Virus record (IMG/VR): IMGVR_UViG_3300047409_000294
Coordinates: 1-37,165 of that record
Source of the DNA: a virus
Strand: one strand, 5' to 3'
DNA length: 37,165 nt
Part shown: positions 18,773 to 26,890 of the stretch, in pieces
Position numbering within the stretch: position 1 is the first letter of the stretch
Layout: each line of letters starts with the position of its first letter
Made by a program: the position numbers and the translations under genes
Notes under the pieces: model-generated
Told to the model about the DNA's origin: nothing
The model's input: the letters and a program-made list of their open reading frames with translations, nothing else
Database searches by the model: none

Positions 18773-19311
18773 AGAAATGTAAAATTTGCGGAATTGAAAA
18801 ATCAGAGACGGCTTTTCCAGCTAAGAGATATTCTCTTCAGTGCCAACAATGTTATGCAAAGAAACAAGCATCGTACTACCAGAAAAACAAGGAAATTTAT
18901 AAAAAGAGAAATGCAGAGTGGGCAAAAAAACACCCCGATAGGATGTGTGCTTTTTCAAAGAAATGTAGGGATGCTAATAAAGAGAAATATCGGGAGCAAA
19001 ACAGGAAGTGGTTTAAGGAAAATGCCGGTTTAGCTAATGCCAAACAGGCGAAAAGGTTGTCAGCGAAGCTAAAGGCAACTCCAGAATGGGCAGATTTATC
19101 TGCGATTAAAGGCGTTTATATAGCTGCTTCTAGAAAGACCAGAGAGACAGGCATTCCCCATGAGGTAGATCATATCTATCCATTGCAAGGGAAAACTGTT
19201 TGCGGTCTTCACGTTGATAATAATCTTAGAGTTTTGACTGCCTCTGATAATCAGAGAAAGAAAAATAAAATGCCTGATGAATGGCAGCAAGAAATTTGTC
19301 CAATGTTATGA
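18769..19311 (+). CDS. Free-standing HNH homing-type endonuclease
   Basis: 180 residues, overlapping both neighbours by 4 bases. N-terminal Cys4 zinc finger (CKICGIEKSETAF, then CQQCYAKKQ), a Lys/Arg-rich middle, and HNH-type motif HEVDHIYPLQGKTVCGLHVD then NNLRVLTASDNQRKKNKM. The gene is visibly more A/T-rich than the epimerase genes on either side, a sign of recent arrival. Such endonucleases spread through phage genomes by cutting alleles without them; it does not belong to the sugar pathway. Confidence 0.8.
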   Translation: MKKCKICGIEKSETAFPAKRYSLQCQQCYAKKQASYYQKNKEIYKKRNAEWAKKHPDRMCAFSKKCRDANKEKYREQNRKWFKENAGLANAKQAKRLSAKLKATPEWADLSAIKGVYIAASRKTRETGIPHEVDHIYPLQGKTVCGLHVDNNLRVLTASDNQRKKNKMPDEWQQEICPML

Positions 19312-20177
19312 AGTATCTGGTTTTAGGCAGTTCGAGTTTCTATGGGAAATCGTTTCTCAAATTCCTCCATGAAAAAGGCGAAGACGCCCAAGGGCTTGCT
19401 CGGCCAGAGTTTGATCTCAGAAAAGACTTCAGACTTCCTCAAGCGGACGTTATCGTCAACTTCATTGCCGAGAGTCTTGTTGCCGAATCTTGGGAAGACC
19501 CAGAAAGATGGCTCCAAACCAACATCGTCCTCACGAACAGGCTATTTGAGGAGATACGCAAGAAAGAGGTAAGCCTCTATATACATATAGGCACTCCCGA
19601 GGTCTACGGTTCAAACACGAGCTGGATCAAGGAACGCAGAGACTACCTTCCGACCACCCCCTACGCCGTCTCCAGAGCTTCAGCGGATATGCTTCTGTAT
19701 ACATACTGGAAGGCGTACAGGTTTCCAATGATTATCACTCGGACGGCTAATATCTATGGCCCTGGACAGCAACCTTTCAGACTCATACCTAAAGCTTTCA
19801 GCTTACTTGGAGAAGGAGAAAAATTCCCGATCCACGGAACTGGAAAATCTCAGCGTTCTTTCATTCATGTTCTGGACGCTTGCAAGGCGCTTTGGATACT
19901 CAGTAGAGAAGGTCAAGTCGGGGAAACGTATCACATCTCAACCCAGAAAACGCACTCGATCCTCGAAGTCGTGAGGATGATAATCAGAATACTTGGTAAG
20001 GGTGAAGTCGAATTCAAGATGGACAGACTGGGTAAAGACCATGCCTACCTATTGAACAGCGACAAGATGAGAAAACTGGGCTGGTATGACCATATCGAAC
20101 TTGAACAAGGACTCAAAGACTATGCAAATAATGGCAATTTCGTTGAAGACAGCAGAAGAATTCCTCTCCAAGCATGA
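19308..20177 (+). CDS. NAD-dependent epimerase/dehydratase with atypical active site
   Basis: 289 residues from ATG 19308 (overlapping the HNH stop). Rossmann start MKYLVLGSSSFYGKSFLKFL, IHIGTPEVYGS, TTPYAVSRASADMLLYTYWK, TRTANIYGPGQQPFRLIPKA and RSFIHVLDACKALWIL follow the dTDP-glucose 4,6-dehydratase/GDP-sugar dehydratase line. Odd points: the glycine motif is loose (GSSSFYG) and the catalytic Tyr is followed by Arg instead of Lys (YAVSR), so activity may be altered. Cofactor binding still looks possible. Second of two such enzymes in the cassette. Confidence 0.8.
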   Translation: MKYLVLGSSSFYGKSFLKFLHEKGEDAQGLARPEFDLRKDFRLPQADVIVNFIAESLVAESWEDPERWLQTNIVLTNRLFEEIRKKEVSLYIHIGTPEVYGSNTSWIKERRDYLPTTPYAVSRASADMLLYTYWKAYRFPMIITRTANIYGPGQQPFRLIPKAFSLLGEGEKFPIHGTGKSQRSFIHVLDACKALWILSREGQVGETYHISTQKTHSILEVVRMIIRILGKGEVEFKMDRLGKDHAYLLNSDKMRKLGWYDHIELEQGLKDYANNGNFVEDSRRIPLQA

Positions 20178-20388
20178 AAGACACTATAAAGCTCCTGTGG
20201 AGCCTATTTGCGCTATTGGGGTTGGGGATGAGTCTGGCCTGCATGGTGCTGCTGTACTTGGTCGTAATTCAGATGATGCAGAACTAGCCCACATCTATGT
20301 TGACGGTGCATCTCAAGGGTATTCGCTCCTTTACGGGGCCTGCTGGCGCGCACTCAAAGCTCTAGGGTATGTCAGGACGGTTCTCTAA
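20131..20388 (+). CDS. XF1762-like phage protein, C-terminally short
   Basis: 85 residues from ATG 20131 (MAISLKTAEEFLSKHERHYK), overlapping the end of the epimerase. The phrases APVEPICAIGVGDESGLHGA A, then LLYGACWRALKALGY match XF1762-type phage proteins, which are usually ~150 residues and continue beyond this point. Here it ends in VRTVL where the E1 alpha gene begins (ATG 20369). It may be a truncated remnant bounded by the incoming cassette or a short functional version. Confidence 0.6.
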   Translation: MAISLKTAEEFLSKHERHYKAPVEPICAIGVGDESGLHGAAVLGRNSDDAELAHIYVDGASQGYSLLYGACWRALKALGYVRTVL

Positions 20389-21097
20389 AAGACTTCGTGC
20401 GTTCGAGCATCGAATTCTTCAGAATCTGGACAAGATTAGGTGTCCAGTTCACCTTAGTCTTGGTAGTGAAGACATATCAGAAGCTCTTCATGCTTGTGTT
20501 CGGAAAGACGATTGGGTGTTTTCCACGCACAGAAACCACTCGCACTATCTTGCTAAGGGTGGGAGCGAAGACCGCTTGTGGGATGAAATATGCGGACTTG
20601 AATCCGGCATCAATGGAGGACTGGCCGGATCGCAATGTTTTTCTGATCCCTCTATCAATTTTCACGCCAGCTCAATCGTGGGCGGGTCGATTGGTATTGC
20701 TGTTGGGACGGCTCTTGCGCTTAGAGGAAGTGGAAATATCGTCTTCTGCTGTTTCGGAGATGCTGCGACGGAACAGGGTGTATTTTGGGAATCACTGAAC
20801 TTCTCGGTACTGAAAAAACTCCCCATCACCTTCATCTGTGAAAATAACGGACTGTCTATAAATGTGCCGATTCAGGAGAGGCAGGCGGACTCGGAGGTAT
20901 CAACAGTCGGTGTTGGACAAGGGGTAAGGCATTTACGAGCTTCTGGACATCTTTGCAAGAGGGTGTCTTCTTTCGGTATATCTACGAGGCAGATTTCAGG
21001 TAACTCAGGTTTTGAGTTCGGGCGTCACAATGAACCATATTTCATAGAAGTCTGTTATGAGCGGGAGGGCGATCATTGCTATTTTCCGAAGCAATAA
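20369..21097 (+). CDS. Thiamine-diphosphate-dependent E1 alpha-like subunit (short)
   Basis: 242 residues. Shows the E1 alpha pattern: RAFEHRILQNLDKIRCPVHL, STHRNHSHYLAKGG, SIVGGSIGIAVGTALALRGS, the ThDP/Mg motif region CFGDAATEQGVFWESLNFSV followed by FICENNGLSINVP (GD...NN), and EPYFIEVCYEREGDH near the end. Usual E1 alpha chains are 320-370 residues, so about a quarter is missing after the cofactor motif. With the beta-like chain it should bind ThDP and perform 2-oxoacid or ketol two-carbon chemistry. The substrate is unknown. Confidence 0.8.
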   Translation: MSGRFSKRLRAFEHRILQNLDKIRCPVHLSLGSEDISEALHACVRKDDWVFSTHRNHSHYLAKGGSEDRLWDEICGLESGINGGLAGSQCFSDPSINFHASSIVGGSIGIAVGTALALRGSGNIVFCCFGDAATEQGVFWESLNFSVLKKLPITFICENNGLSINVPIQERQADSEVSTVGVGQGVRHLRASGHLCKRVSSFGISTRQISGNSGFEFGRHNEPYFIEVCYEREGDHCYFPKQ

Positions 21098-21582
21098 ACA
21101 AAGCTCTCGATGAAGCTCTTCAAACTCCTGATGTTTTGTTATGTGGTCAACTTGTTAGACATGATCATTCTTTGCTTACTCAAGGCTTGTGGGTTAAGTA
21201 TTCGGATAAAGTTATTACTTACCCGGTGGCTGAAAACCTGATGAACTCTTCAGCGATGGGACTTTCTCTGGCTGGTAAAAGACCTGTCATGATCCACGAG
21301 AGATTCGACTTCTGCATGGTGGGAATGGATGCACTGGTGAATCACATCCCTCTCTGGAGAAAGAAGTGCGGAGTGAAACTTCCACTGGTAATCATGCCAA
21401 TAGTGGGTCATGGAAAAGGACAGGGACCGCAGCAGAACAAGGATTTCACAAAATGGTTTCAGGAAATGAGTGGTTGGGAAGTCGTAGTCCCTAAAGACCC
21501 GGAATTTGCCTATCGTTCTTTGAAGAAAGCCATCTTCGGAGACTCACCAGTGATGTTTGTCGTTCATAGGGAGCTTTACTGA
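21076..21582 (+). CDS. E1 beta-like pyrimidine-binding domain protein (short)
   Basis: 168 residues from TTG 21076, with GGGAGGG as ribosome site ~7 bases upstream and a 22-base overlap with the alpha gene. Pattern of the transketolase-like pyrimidine-binding domain: MLFSEAINKALDEALQTPDV, KVITYPVAENLMNSSAMGLS LAGKRPVMIHE with the key Glu, and GVKLPLVIMPIVGHGKGQGP QQNKD. The C-terminal transketolase domain of normal E1 beta (~325 residues) is absent, like the compact two-subunit decarboxylases ComDE. It should complete the ThDP site with the alpha chain. Confidence 0.75.
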   Translation: MLFSEAINKALDEALQTPDVLLCGQLVRHDHSLLTQGLWVKYSDKVITYPVAENLMNSSAMGLSLAGKRPVMIHERFDFCMVGMDALVNHIPLWRKKCGVKLPLVIMPIVGHGKGQGPQQNKDFTKWFQEMSGWEVVVPKDPEFAYRSLKKAIFGDSPVMFVVHRELY

Positions 21583-22178
21583 TGTTCCCAGAAGGCTCGA
21601 TGGCTGGATATAGCTGGGATCAAGACCCCAAGAGATTCGCTTTCACCACCGCAAGATACAAGTTCGTCGCCAAGATGGTAGAAGGTAAGGATAAAGTCCT
21701 TGAGGTTGGATGTAACGATGGGTTCTTCTCAAGAATCGTAAGACAGCATGTCAATCATCTGGTGGGGATGGACAACAATCCTATTGCAATAGACCTTGCC
21801 AAGCAGATGAACTCAGAGAAGTGGAATATCTACTTCCAACAGTGGTCTATCATGGACTCTACAGTTTTGAGTCAACCAGGATTCGATGCAGTTTATTGTC
21901 TCGATGTTTTCGAGCATATAAAAGATGAGGATACCCTCCTACGGAACTTGGCGTTCTTTTCGGACATGTGCATCATCGGCACGCCTAGTCTTGAATCTCA
22001 GGCGTATGCTTCGCCGGTCTCCAAAGCGGCACACGTTAATTGCGTCACCAAGAGCCAACTACGGCAGAAAATGAAGAAATACTGGAAGCACGTAATCATG
22101 TTCGGAATGAATGACGAGACTCTAACAACTGGTTTTGATCCGATGTGTCAGTACCTTTTCGGGATAGGATTCAAATGA
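21582..22178 (+). CDS. Class I SAM-dependent methyltransferase
   Basis: 198 residues, ATG 21582 overlapping the previous TGA by one base. SAM site: KVLEVGCNDGFFSRIVRQHV (motif I), VGMDNNPIAIDLAK (motif II, acidic Asp), GFDAVYCLDVFEHIKDEDTL (motif IV) and a UbiG/Methyltransf_11-type C-terminus. No target-recognition domain for DNA. In this setting a sugar or glycan is the likely acceptor. Second methyltransferase domain of the window after the one in the 31715 gene. Confidence 0.8.
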   Translation: MFPEGSMAGYSWDQDPKRFAFTTARYKFVAKMVEGKDKVLEVGCNDGFFSRIVRQHVNHLVGMDNNPIAIDLAKQMNSEKWNIYFQQWSIMDSTVLSQPGFDAVYCLDVFEHIKDEDTLLRNLAFFSDMCIIGTPSLESQAYASPVSKAAHVNCVTKSQLRQKMKKYWKHVIMFGMNDETLTTGFDPMCQYLFGIGFK

Positions 22179-22351
22179 CAGAATCAGATGAGATTCTAGC
22201 TTTGAAAAAAGCGATTCGTTACGCAAATGAATGGTTGCTAATTGGAGAGGGCGTCGGATTGACCTACTATCATAGTGACTATTGGGGTAAAGACTGTTCT
22301 GATTCCGTGCAAACAATCAATAGAGTTCTCAATGAAACTCCCACGTCCTGA
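22175..22351 (+). CDS. Small phage protein in sugar cassette
   Basis: 58 residues from ATG 22175, overlapping the methyltransferase stop by 4 bases. MTESDEILALKKAIRYANEW, then LTYYHSDYWGKDCSDSVQTI is acidic and aromatic with no recognised domain. It overlaps the start of the radical SAM gene by 20 bases. Looks like ordinary small phage coding interleaved with the enzymes. Confidence 0.5.
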   Translation: MTESDEILALKKAIRYANEWLLIGEGVGLTYYHSDYWGKDCSDSVQTINRVLNETPTS

Positions 22352-23402
22352 GCCTGCCCTTGGAGTTCTCGCCTACGCCCAAGAGCGTGACTTGTGCGTG
22401 AATATGGACCGCAGGAAGTCCGATAACTACAGAAATTACATCCAGACCAAGAATCTTGGCTGGAGGGCGACAATAGAATATCTCCCTATAAAACTGGACA
22501 TTGAAAACTGCTCCCGGTGTAACTTCGCCTGCACCATGTGCGCAGTCTCCAAGTGGAAGCACGGTAAAAGAGCCGAAGACATGTCTTTGGAGGACTTCAA
22601 GAAGCTCATTGACGAGCAATACGGGTTGGTAGAGATCAAATTGAACGGTCTGGGCGAAGCCCTGATGCAGGGGGATGAGTATTTCGAGATGGTCAAGTAT
22701 GCAAGATCAAAGCATATCTGGGTGAGGATGACTACCAATGCCTCACTTCTTCACTTGAGGGACAACTACAAGAAATTGATCGACTCAGATGTGAACGAAA
22801 TCGACATCAGCATAGATGGGGCCGATCAGAAGACTTTTGAAGGCATCAGGATACAAAGCGACTTCGATCAGGTCATCAAAAACGCCAAGATGCTGAATGA
22901 CTACTGCGCCGGGACGAGAACTAAGATGTGGACACTGGTGCAGAAGGCCAATTATAGAAACTTAGCAGAGCATCTTCATCTGGCGGAGTACATGGGATTC
23001 AAGAATGTCGTTTTTAGTATGAATATGCACGGTTGGGCCGATCCTGAGCTAAAGAAGCGAAACGAAGAGGAAATGGTCAACCTGAGTGAGGACTATATTG
23101 GCCACTTGATGGAGACAGCCAGAAACAAGTTCATCAAGCTCTCCTTCTGGGATGTCAACGATAAATTCGACACCGATTTGATGCAACACCGCTGTCCGTG
23201 GCCTTTTGAGAGAGCTGTAGTGACCTCAGACTTAAGAACAGTACCTTGCTGTATGGTGGGTGATCCAAGTCGGTTTGAGTTTGGTGGTGGAAAATTGACG
23301 TTCATGCAGAACTGGAAGAGTAAGGAATACGTTGATTTCCGTCAGGCTCACATAGACGGCAAGATTCCTGATATTTGCAAATCATGCTACAAAAATGCCT
23401 AA
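22332..23402 (+). CDS. Radical SAM protein with SPASM-like C-terminus
   Basis: 356 residues from ATG 22332; the frame extends upstream but without need. The radical SAM motif CNFACTMC (C63-x3-C67-x2-C70) binds the [4Fe-4S] cluster, followed by GEALMQGDEYFEMVKYARSK and TTNASLL, EIDISIDGADQKTFEGIR, as in the TIM-barrel family. The C-terminus CPWPFERAVVTSDLRTVPCC...DICKSCYKN is a SPASM-type auxiliary cluster region. Such enzymes do difficult oxidations or epimerisations on sugars, peptides or glycans. In this cassette a sugar step is likely; a peptide substrate, e.g. the Cys-rich product of 16517, is an alternative. Confidence 0.85.
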   Translation: MKLPRPEPALGVLAYAQERDLCVNMDRRKSDNYRNYIQTKNLGWRATIEYLPIKLDIENCSRCNFACTMCAVSKWKHGKRAEDMSLEDFKKLIDEQYGLVEIKLNGLGEALMQGDEYFEMVKYARSKHIWVRMTTNASLLHLRDNYKKLIDSDVNEIDISIDGADQKTFEGIRIQSDFDQVIKNAKMLNDYCAGTRTKMWTLVQKANYRNLAEHLHLAEYMGFKNVVFSMNMHGWADPELKKRNEEEMVNLSEDYIGHLMETARNKFIKLSFWDVNDKFDTDLMQHRCPWPFERAVVTSDLRTVPCCMVGDPSRFEFGGGKLTFMQNWKSKEYVDFRQAHIDGKIPDICKSCYKNA

Positions 23403-24543
23403 AGCTCTCATTCTTGGAGGCGGGTTTGCAGGGACTACTACAGCTTACCTTCTACAGAAGGAGGGTTATGAAGTTACCCTCATCGAAAAGGAACCCCACC
23501 TAGGAGGAGGTTGCAGGACGTTCTTATATGGAGGTCATCCGTTTCAATACGGGCCAAGGGTCTATTATGGCTACTCGCAAAAAGTCTTCGACTGGGTCAA
23601 TTCGTTCACGCCGATCAGGCGGTTCCCGTTCGAACTACGAACATTTGTCGAAACGGAGGGGAGGTTTTTCCATTACCCAATACATCAAGATGACCTACCC
23701 CAAATGGGGAAGTATGAGCAGATCAGAAAAGAACTTGGCGAAAGAGATAATTCGACTGAGCCTAAAGATTTCGAGGAATACTGGATAAACCGTGTAGGGC
23801 GGACGCTGTATGACATGTTCGTCAACAACTACTCCAAAAAGATGTGGATGATCGAAGACAATAAGATTTTCGACATCTTCAAGTGGTCAGCCAAAGACAA
23901 GCCCATAGAGTCAGGGCCAAAGGGAACGTATAAGGACAGTATCATAGGTTATCCATACGCTCATGACGGGTACAACCAGTATTTTGAGAAGATGACTGAG
24001 AATGTTGAGGTAGCTTTTAGCGAAATCGTAGTGCCGACTCATCCTTGGCCGATGAACTATGACGTTGTAATAAATACCACTCCTATTGACGAATTTTGTG
24101 CATTTGAGTTCGGGGAACTTCCCTATGTCGGCAGAGACTTTCAGGTAATCATCCTTCCCTGCAAGCAAGTCTTTCCGGCTGATATAAGATTCTGCCACTA
24201 CGCAGGGTCTGAACCTCATACCAGGATAACCGAGTTCAAAAAACTGACCTATCATGAATCTGAAGACACCCTCTTGGTCATTGAGACCCCTTCGCATAAG
24301 AACAAGCTCTACCCTTATCTCACCAAAGCAAATATGGCTACCGTGGGGAAATATCTGGCTTCCCTACCGCCAAATGTATATTCCATCGGGCGTCTCGGGA
24401 CGTATAAATACAGCACGATTGAGCAAACTATCTGTCAAGCATTTGAAGTGGTATCGAAAATTACGGGTAAGCCAAATCAAATGTCCGACCAGTTTTTCGG
24501 CATCGGGGACACTTCAATGATGAAAGCCAGAAAAGATGCCTGA
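23395..24543 (+). CDS. UDP-galactopyranose mutase-like flavoprotein
   Basis: 382 residues, overlapping the radical SAM gene by 8 bases. FAD-binding start MPKALILGGGFAGTTTAYLL, LIEKEPHLGGGCRTF, then YGPRVYYGYSQKVFDWVNSF in the place of the UGM 'HxFH' segment, YSKKMWMIEDNKIFD and IGRLGTYKYSTIEQTICQAF near the end, as in the UGM C-terminal FAD motif. Length fits (360-390). UGM converts UDP-galactopyranose to the furanose form for O-antigens and galactans. Some active-site residues differ (FQYGPRVYYG), so the sugar may be another hexose. Confidence 0.8.
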   Translation: MPKALILGGGFAGTTTAYLLQKEGYEVTLIEKEPHLGGGCRTFLYGGHPFQYGPRVYYGYSQKVFDWVNSFTPIRRFPFELRTFVETEGRFFHYPIHQDDLPQMGKYEQIRKELGERDNSTEPKDFEEYWINRVGRTLYDMFVNNYSKKMWMIEDNKIFDIFKWSAKDKPIESGPKGTYKDSIIGYPYAHDGYNQYFEKMTENVEVAFSEIVVPTHPWPMNYDVVINTTPIDEFCAFEFGELPYVGRDFQVIILPCKQVFPADIRFCHYAGSEPHTRITEFKKLTYHESEDTLLVIETPSHKNKLYPYLTKANMATVGKYLASLPPNVYSIGRLGTYKYSTIEQTICQAFEVVSKITGKPNQMSDQFFGIGDTSMMKARKDA

Positions 24544-24667
24544 GTGGCTCATAGACAGGCTTTTCGCTCTAGGTCCAGATGCTGTGGAGTTTTTTGAACA
24601 TTGCCTTTCTCATCTTGGATATCCCATGGGAAAACACAGAGAAAGATGCGTCTGGTGTCGAAAATAG
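24536..24667 (+). CDS. Tiny Cys/His protein
   Basis: 43 residues from ATG 24536, overlapping the UGM stop. MPEWLIDRLFALGPDAVEFF, then EHCLSHLGYPMGKHRERCVW C has His/Cys pairs that could bind a metal. Overlaps the next gene's start by 22 bases. Unknown; could be a small adaptor or simply phage filler. Confidence 0.45.
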   Translation: MPEWLIDRLFALGPDAVEFFEHCLSHLGYPMGKHRERCVWCRK

Positions 24668-25458
24668 TCCTCTACGACCTCTCGGTAATGCCGACTACCT
24701 TTGATTTCGCCTGTACGGCGGTGATGGCGAAGACTTTAGGATATGAGGAAATCAGGTTCGTAATAGATAAACCCATGACGGAGTGGAAATACCCCGCAAA
24801 GATAGGCTGGAGGCGTTGGGCGAATATCCTAGTTCCTATATGCGATCTTGCTGACTTGAGTTTTTCCGTGGGTAGAGAGATTCAAGGAGATGTATTGGGT
24901 TACTCGACTGGTGAGGTAGAAAGACTCTACCAAAAGACCCAAAGGATCACGAAACTAAGATCCATAGTACCAATCGAGAAGTCTGGATACATAACCATCA
25001 CACTGAGACAGTCCTTCAGAAACGAATGGAGGAATTCAAGCCCTGACTGGCTCAAGGTAGCTGAGTGGCTCAAGTCAGAGGGTGAAGAAGTCTATCTACT
25101 CGAAGAGTCTGAAGAGCTTCCACTACCCATTGAAAGGCGGATGGCGATTTACTCACAGGCTAAGATGAATCTGTCTGTGGGAAACGGCCCGATGGTCTTA
25201 TGCTGGCTGTCTGAGGCTCCTTACCTGTCTTTCCAGCTACCTAAAGGCCCGGAGAAGGAATACAACGCTCTGATAGCCCAGTGGGACAGGATGGGCTTCC
25301 CTGTAGGCAGTCAGTTGAGCTTTAGAAATGAGAGGCAGGAAATCGTCTGGGATACTGATGATTATGAGGTCGTGAAGACCTATTGTAAAAAACACTTGTT
25401 TGACAAGAAGTTAAGGAAAGGCGCAGACTTCCGCACCAATGAACGGCATCAGGCTTGA
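24646..25458 (+). CDS. Putative GT-B-type glycosyltransferase
   Basis: 270 residues from ATG 24646; GTG 24655 is also in frame. KIVLYDLSVMPTTFDFACTA, YITITLRQSFRNEWRNSSPD, GEEVYLLEESEELPLP, YSQAKMNLSVGNGPMVLCWL and SEAPYLSFQLPKGP resemble the C-terminal half of GT-B enzymes, where a donor-binding loop follows 'nGPm.L...s'. I do not recognise a specific CAZy family with confidence. Its 3' end overlaps the terminase gene by 20 bases, tying the cassette to the packaging genes. Confidence 0.5.
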   Translation: MRLVSKIVLYDLSVMPTTFDFACTAVMAKTLGYEEIRFVIDKPMTEWKYPAKIGWRRWANILVPICDLADLSFSVGREIQGDVLGYSTGEVERLYQKTQRITKLRSIVPIEKSGYITITLRQSFRNEWRNSSPDWLKVAEWLKSEGEEVYLLEESEELPLPIERRMAIYSQAKMNLSVGNGPMVLCWLSEAPYLSFQLPKGPEKEYNALIAQWDRMGFPVGSQLSFRNERQEIVWDTDDYEVVKTYCKKHLFDKKLRKGADFRTNERHQA

Positions 25459-26890
25459 ACCCCGTCAGGGTTTAGCCTTTCAAACTTCTGCAACAGAGGT
25501 TCTATATGGCGGAGCAGCCGGAGGAGGGAAATCCTACCTTCTCAGAGTTTCGGCGATCAGATGGTGCATGGAAGTATCCGGTATTCAAGTGTATTTCTTC
25601 AGACGGACCCTCCCAGACTTACGAGACAACCATCTACGCGGACCGACATCCTTTTTTGTCATCCTTGCCGATCTCTTACAAAGCGGAGACGTTAAGTATA
25701 GAGCGCAAGAAAATGAATTTGAGTTTTGGAATGGAGCCATTCTCCATCTATGCTACTGCGACAGTGAAAACGATGTCGAAAAGTATAGAGGGGCGGAAAT
25801 ACATGTACTTTGTATTGACGAACTAACACATTTCTCCGAATACCAGTATAGATTTCTTCGTTCTCGCGTCCGCAGGGCAGGTCTTGAAGTGCCTGAGAAG
25901 TACAAAAGTATGCTCCCCCGGATAGAAACAGCCTCTAATCCTGGGTCAATAGGTCATGCTTGGGTCAAGAGGACTTTCGTAACCCCTAAACCTCATAATG
26001 AACTCTGGAGGGCTTCTTCAGACGAAGGGGGGATGTTGAGACAATTTATCCCTGCAAAGCTCTCAGATAACCCTCACCTTACCAAAGACGATCCCACTTA
26101 TGCAGACAGACTTAAAGGGCTTGGAACCGATAGTCTGGTACGGGCAATGCTCGAAGGGGACTGGAATCTCGTGGCAGGTCAAGCCTTCGAGAAGCTTCAC
26201 CGTTCTACACATAGTCTTGAGCCCTTCGACCCCCCTGAAGACTGGTTATGCTTTGGGAGTTTCGATTGGGGGAGTTCTAAACCTTTCTCATACGGTATGT
26301 GGACAATATCAGATGGTAGCTTGGCTATAGGAGATAAGACGCCACAACGCGGTTCAATGATAAGGTTTGATGAATGGTATGGGTGGACTGGAAAACCAGA
26401 TGAAGGCCAGCGCATGGATGTCAGGGAAGTTGCCTTGGGTATTTTGAAGCGTGAAGATGAAAGAAGAATGGCCTATAGAGTTGCTGACTCCAGCATTTGG
26501 AAGGTGGATGGAGGTCCATCTATTGCTGAAACATTTAATAGGTATGGGGTCGTTTTCAAGCCTTCTGCCAAGGGTCCTGGTTCTCGTCATAACGGATATA
26601 TAGAGACAAGAAATAGAATTGCAGGCAATGATGAAGGTCCAATGCTTTTTGCTACAGAAAATTGTCATGATGGTTTTTGGAGAACAATTCCAGACTTGGT
26701 GCTTGATGAGCATAGACTTTCCACTAAAGAAGATGCTGTGGATACAGACCAAGAAGACCATTGCGGTGACGATACAATGTATGCGTGCATGAGCCGCCCT
26801 TGGATGAGACACGTAGATAAAGATGCTGTAAAAGTAAAGGACTGGCTCTTTGCAGAAGAAGAGCACGCTGAAGAATGGAGAGTGGTATGA
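25439..26890 (+). CDS. terL: Terminase large subunit
   Basis: 483 residues. Walker A at residues 24-32 (GGAAGGGKS), Walker B at 121-129 (IHVLCIDEL, D127/E128), an ATPase coupling stretch (ETASNPGSIGHAWVKRTF) and the nuclease domain starting at FGSFDWGSSKPFSYGMW (first metal Asp) with later acidic residues (RVADSSIW, KEDAVDTDQEDHCGDDTMYA). It pumps DNA into proheads and cuts it. Length and pattern fit Terminase_6 type proteins of P22/Bcep22-like podoviruses. Its usual partner is at 15490. Confidence 0.9.
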   Translation: MNGIRLEPRQGLAFQTSATEVLYGGAAGGGKSYLLRVSAIRWCMEVSGIQVYFFRRTLPDLRDNHLRGPTSFFVILADLLQSGDVKYRAQENEFEFWNGAILHLCYCDSENDVEKYRGAEIHVLCIDELTHFSEYQYRFLRSRVRRAGLEVPEKYKSMLPRIETASNPGSIGHAWVKRTFVTPKPHNELWRASSDEGGMLRQFIPAKLSDNPHLTKDDPTYADRLKGLGTDSLVRAMLEGDWNLVAGQAFEKLHRSTHSLEPFDPPEDWLCFGSFDWGSSKPFSYGMWTISDGSLAIGDKTPQRGSMIRFDEWYGWTGKPDEGQRMDVREVALGILKREDERRMAYRVADSSIWKVDGGPSIAETFNRYGVVFKPSAKGPGSRHNGYIETRNRIAGNDEGPMLFATENCHDGFWRTIPDLVLDEHRLSTKEDAVDTDQEDHCGDDTMYACMSRPWMRHVDKDAVKVKDWLFAEEEHAEEWRVV

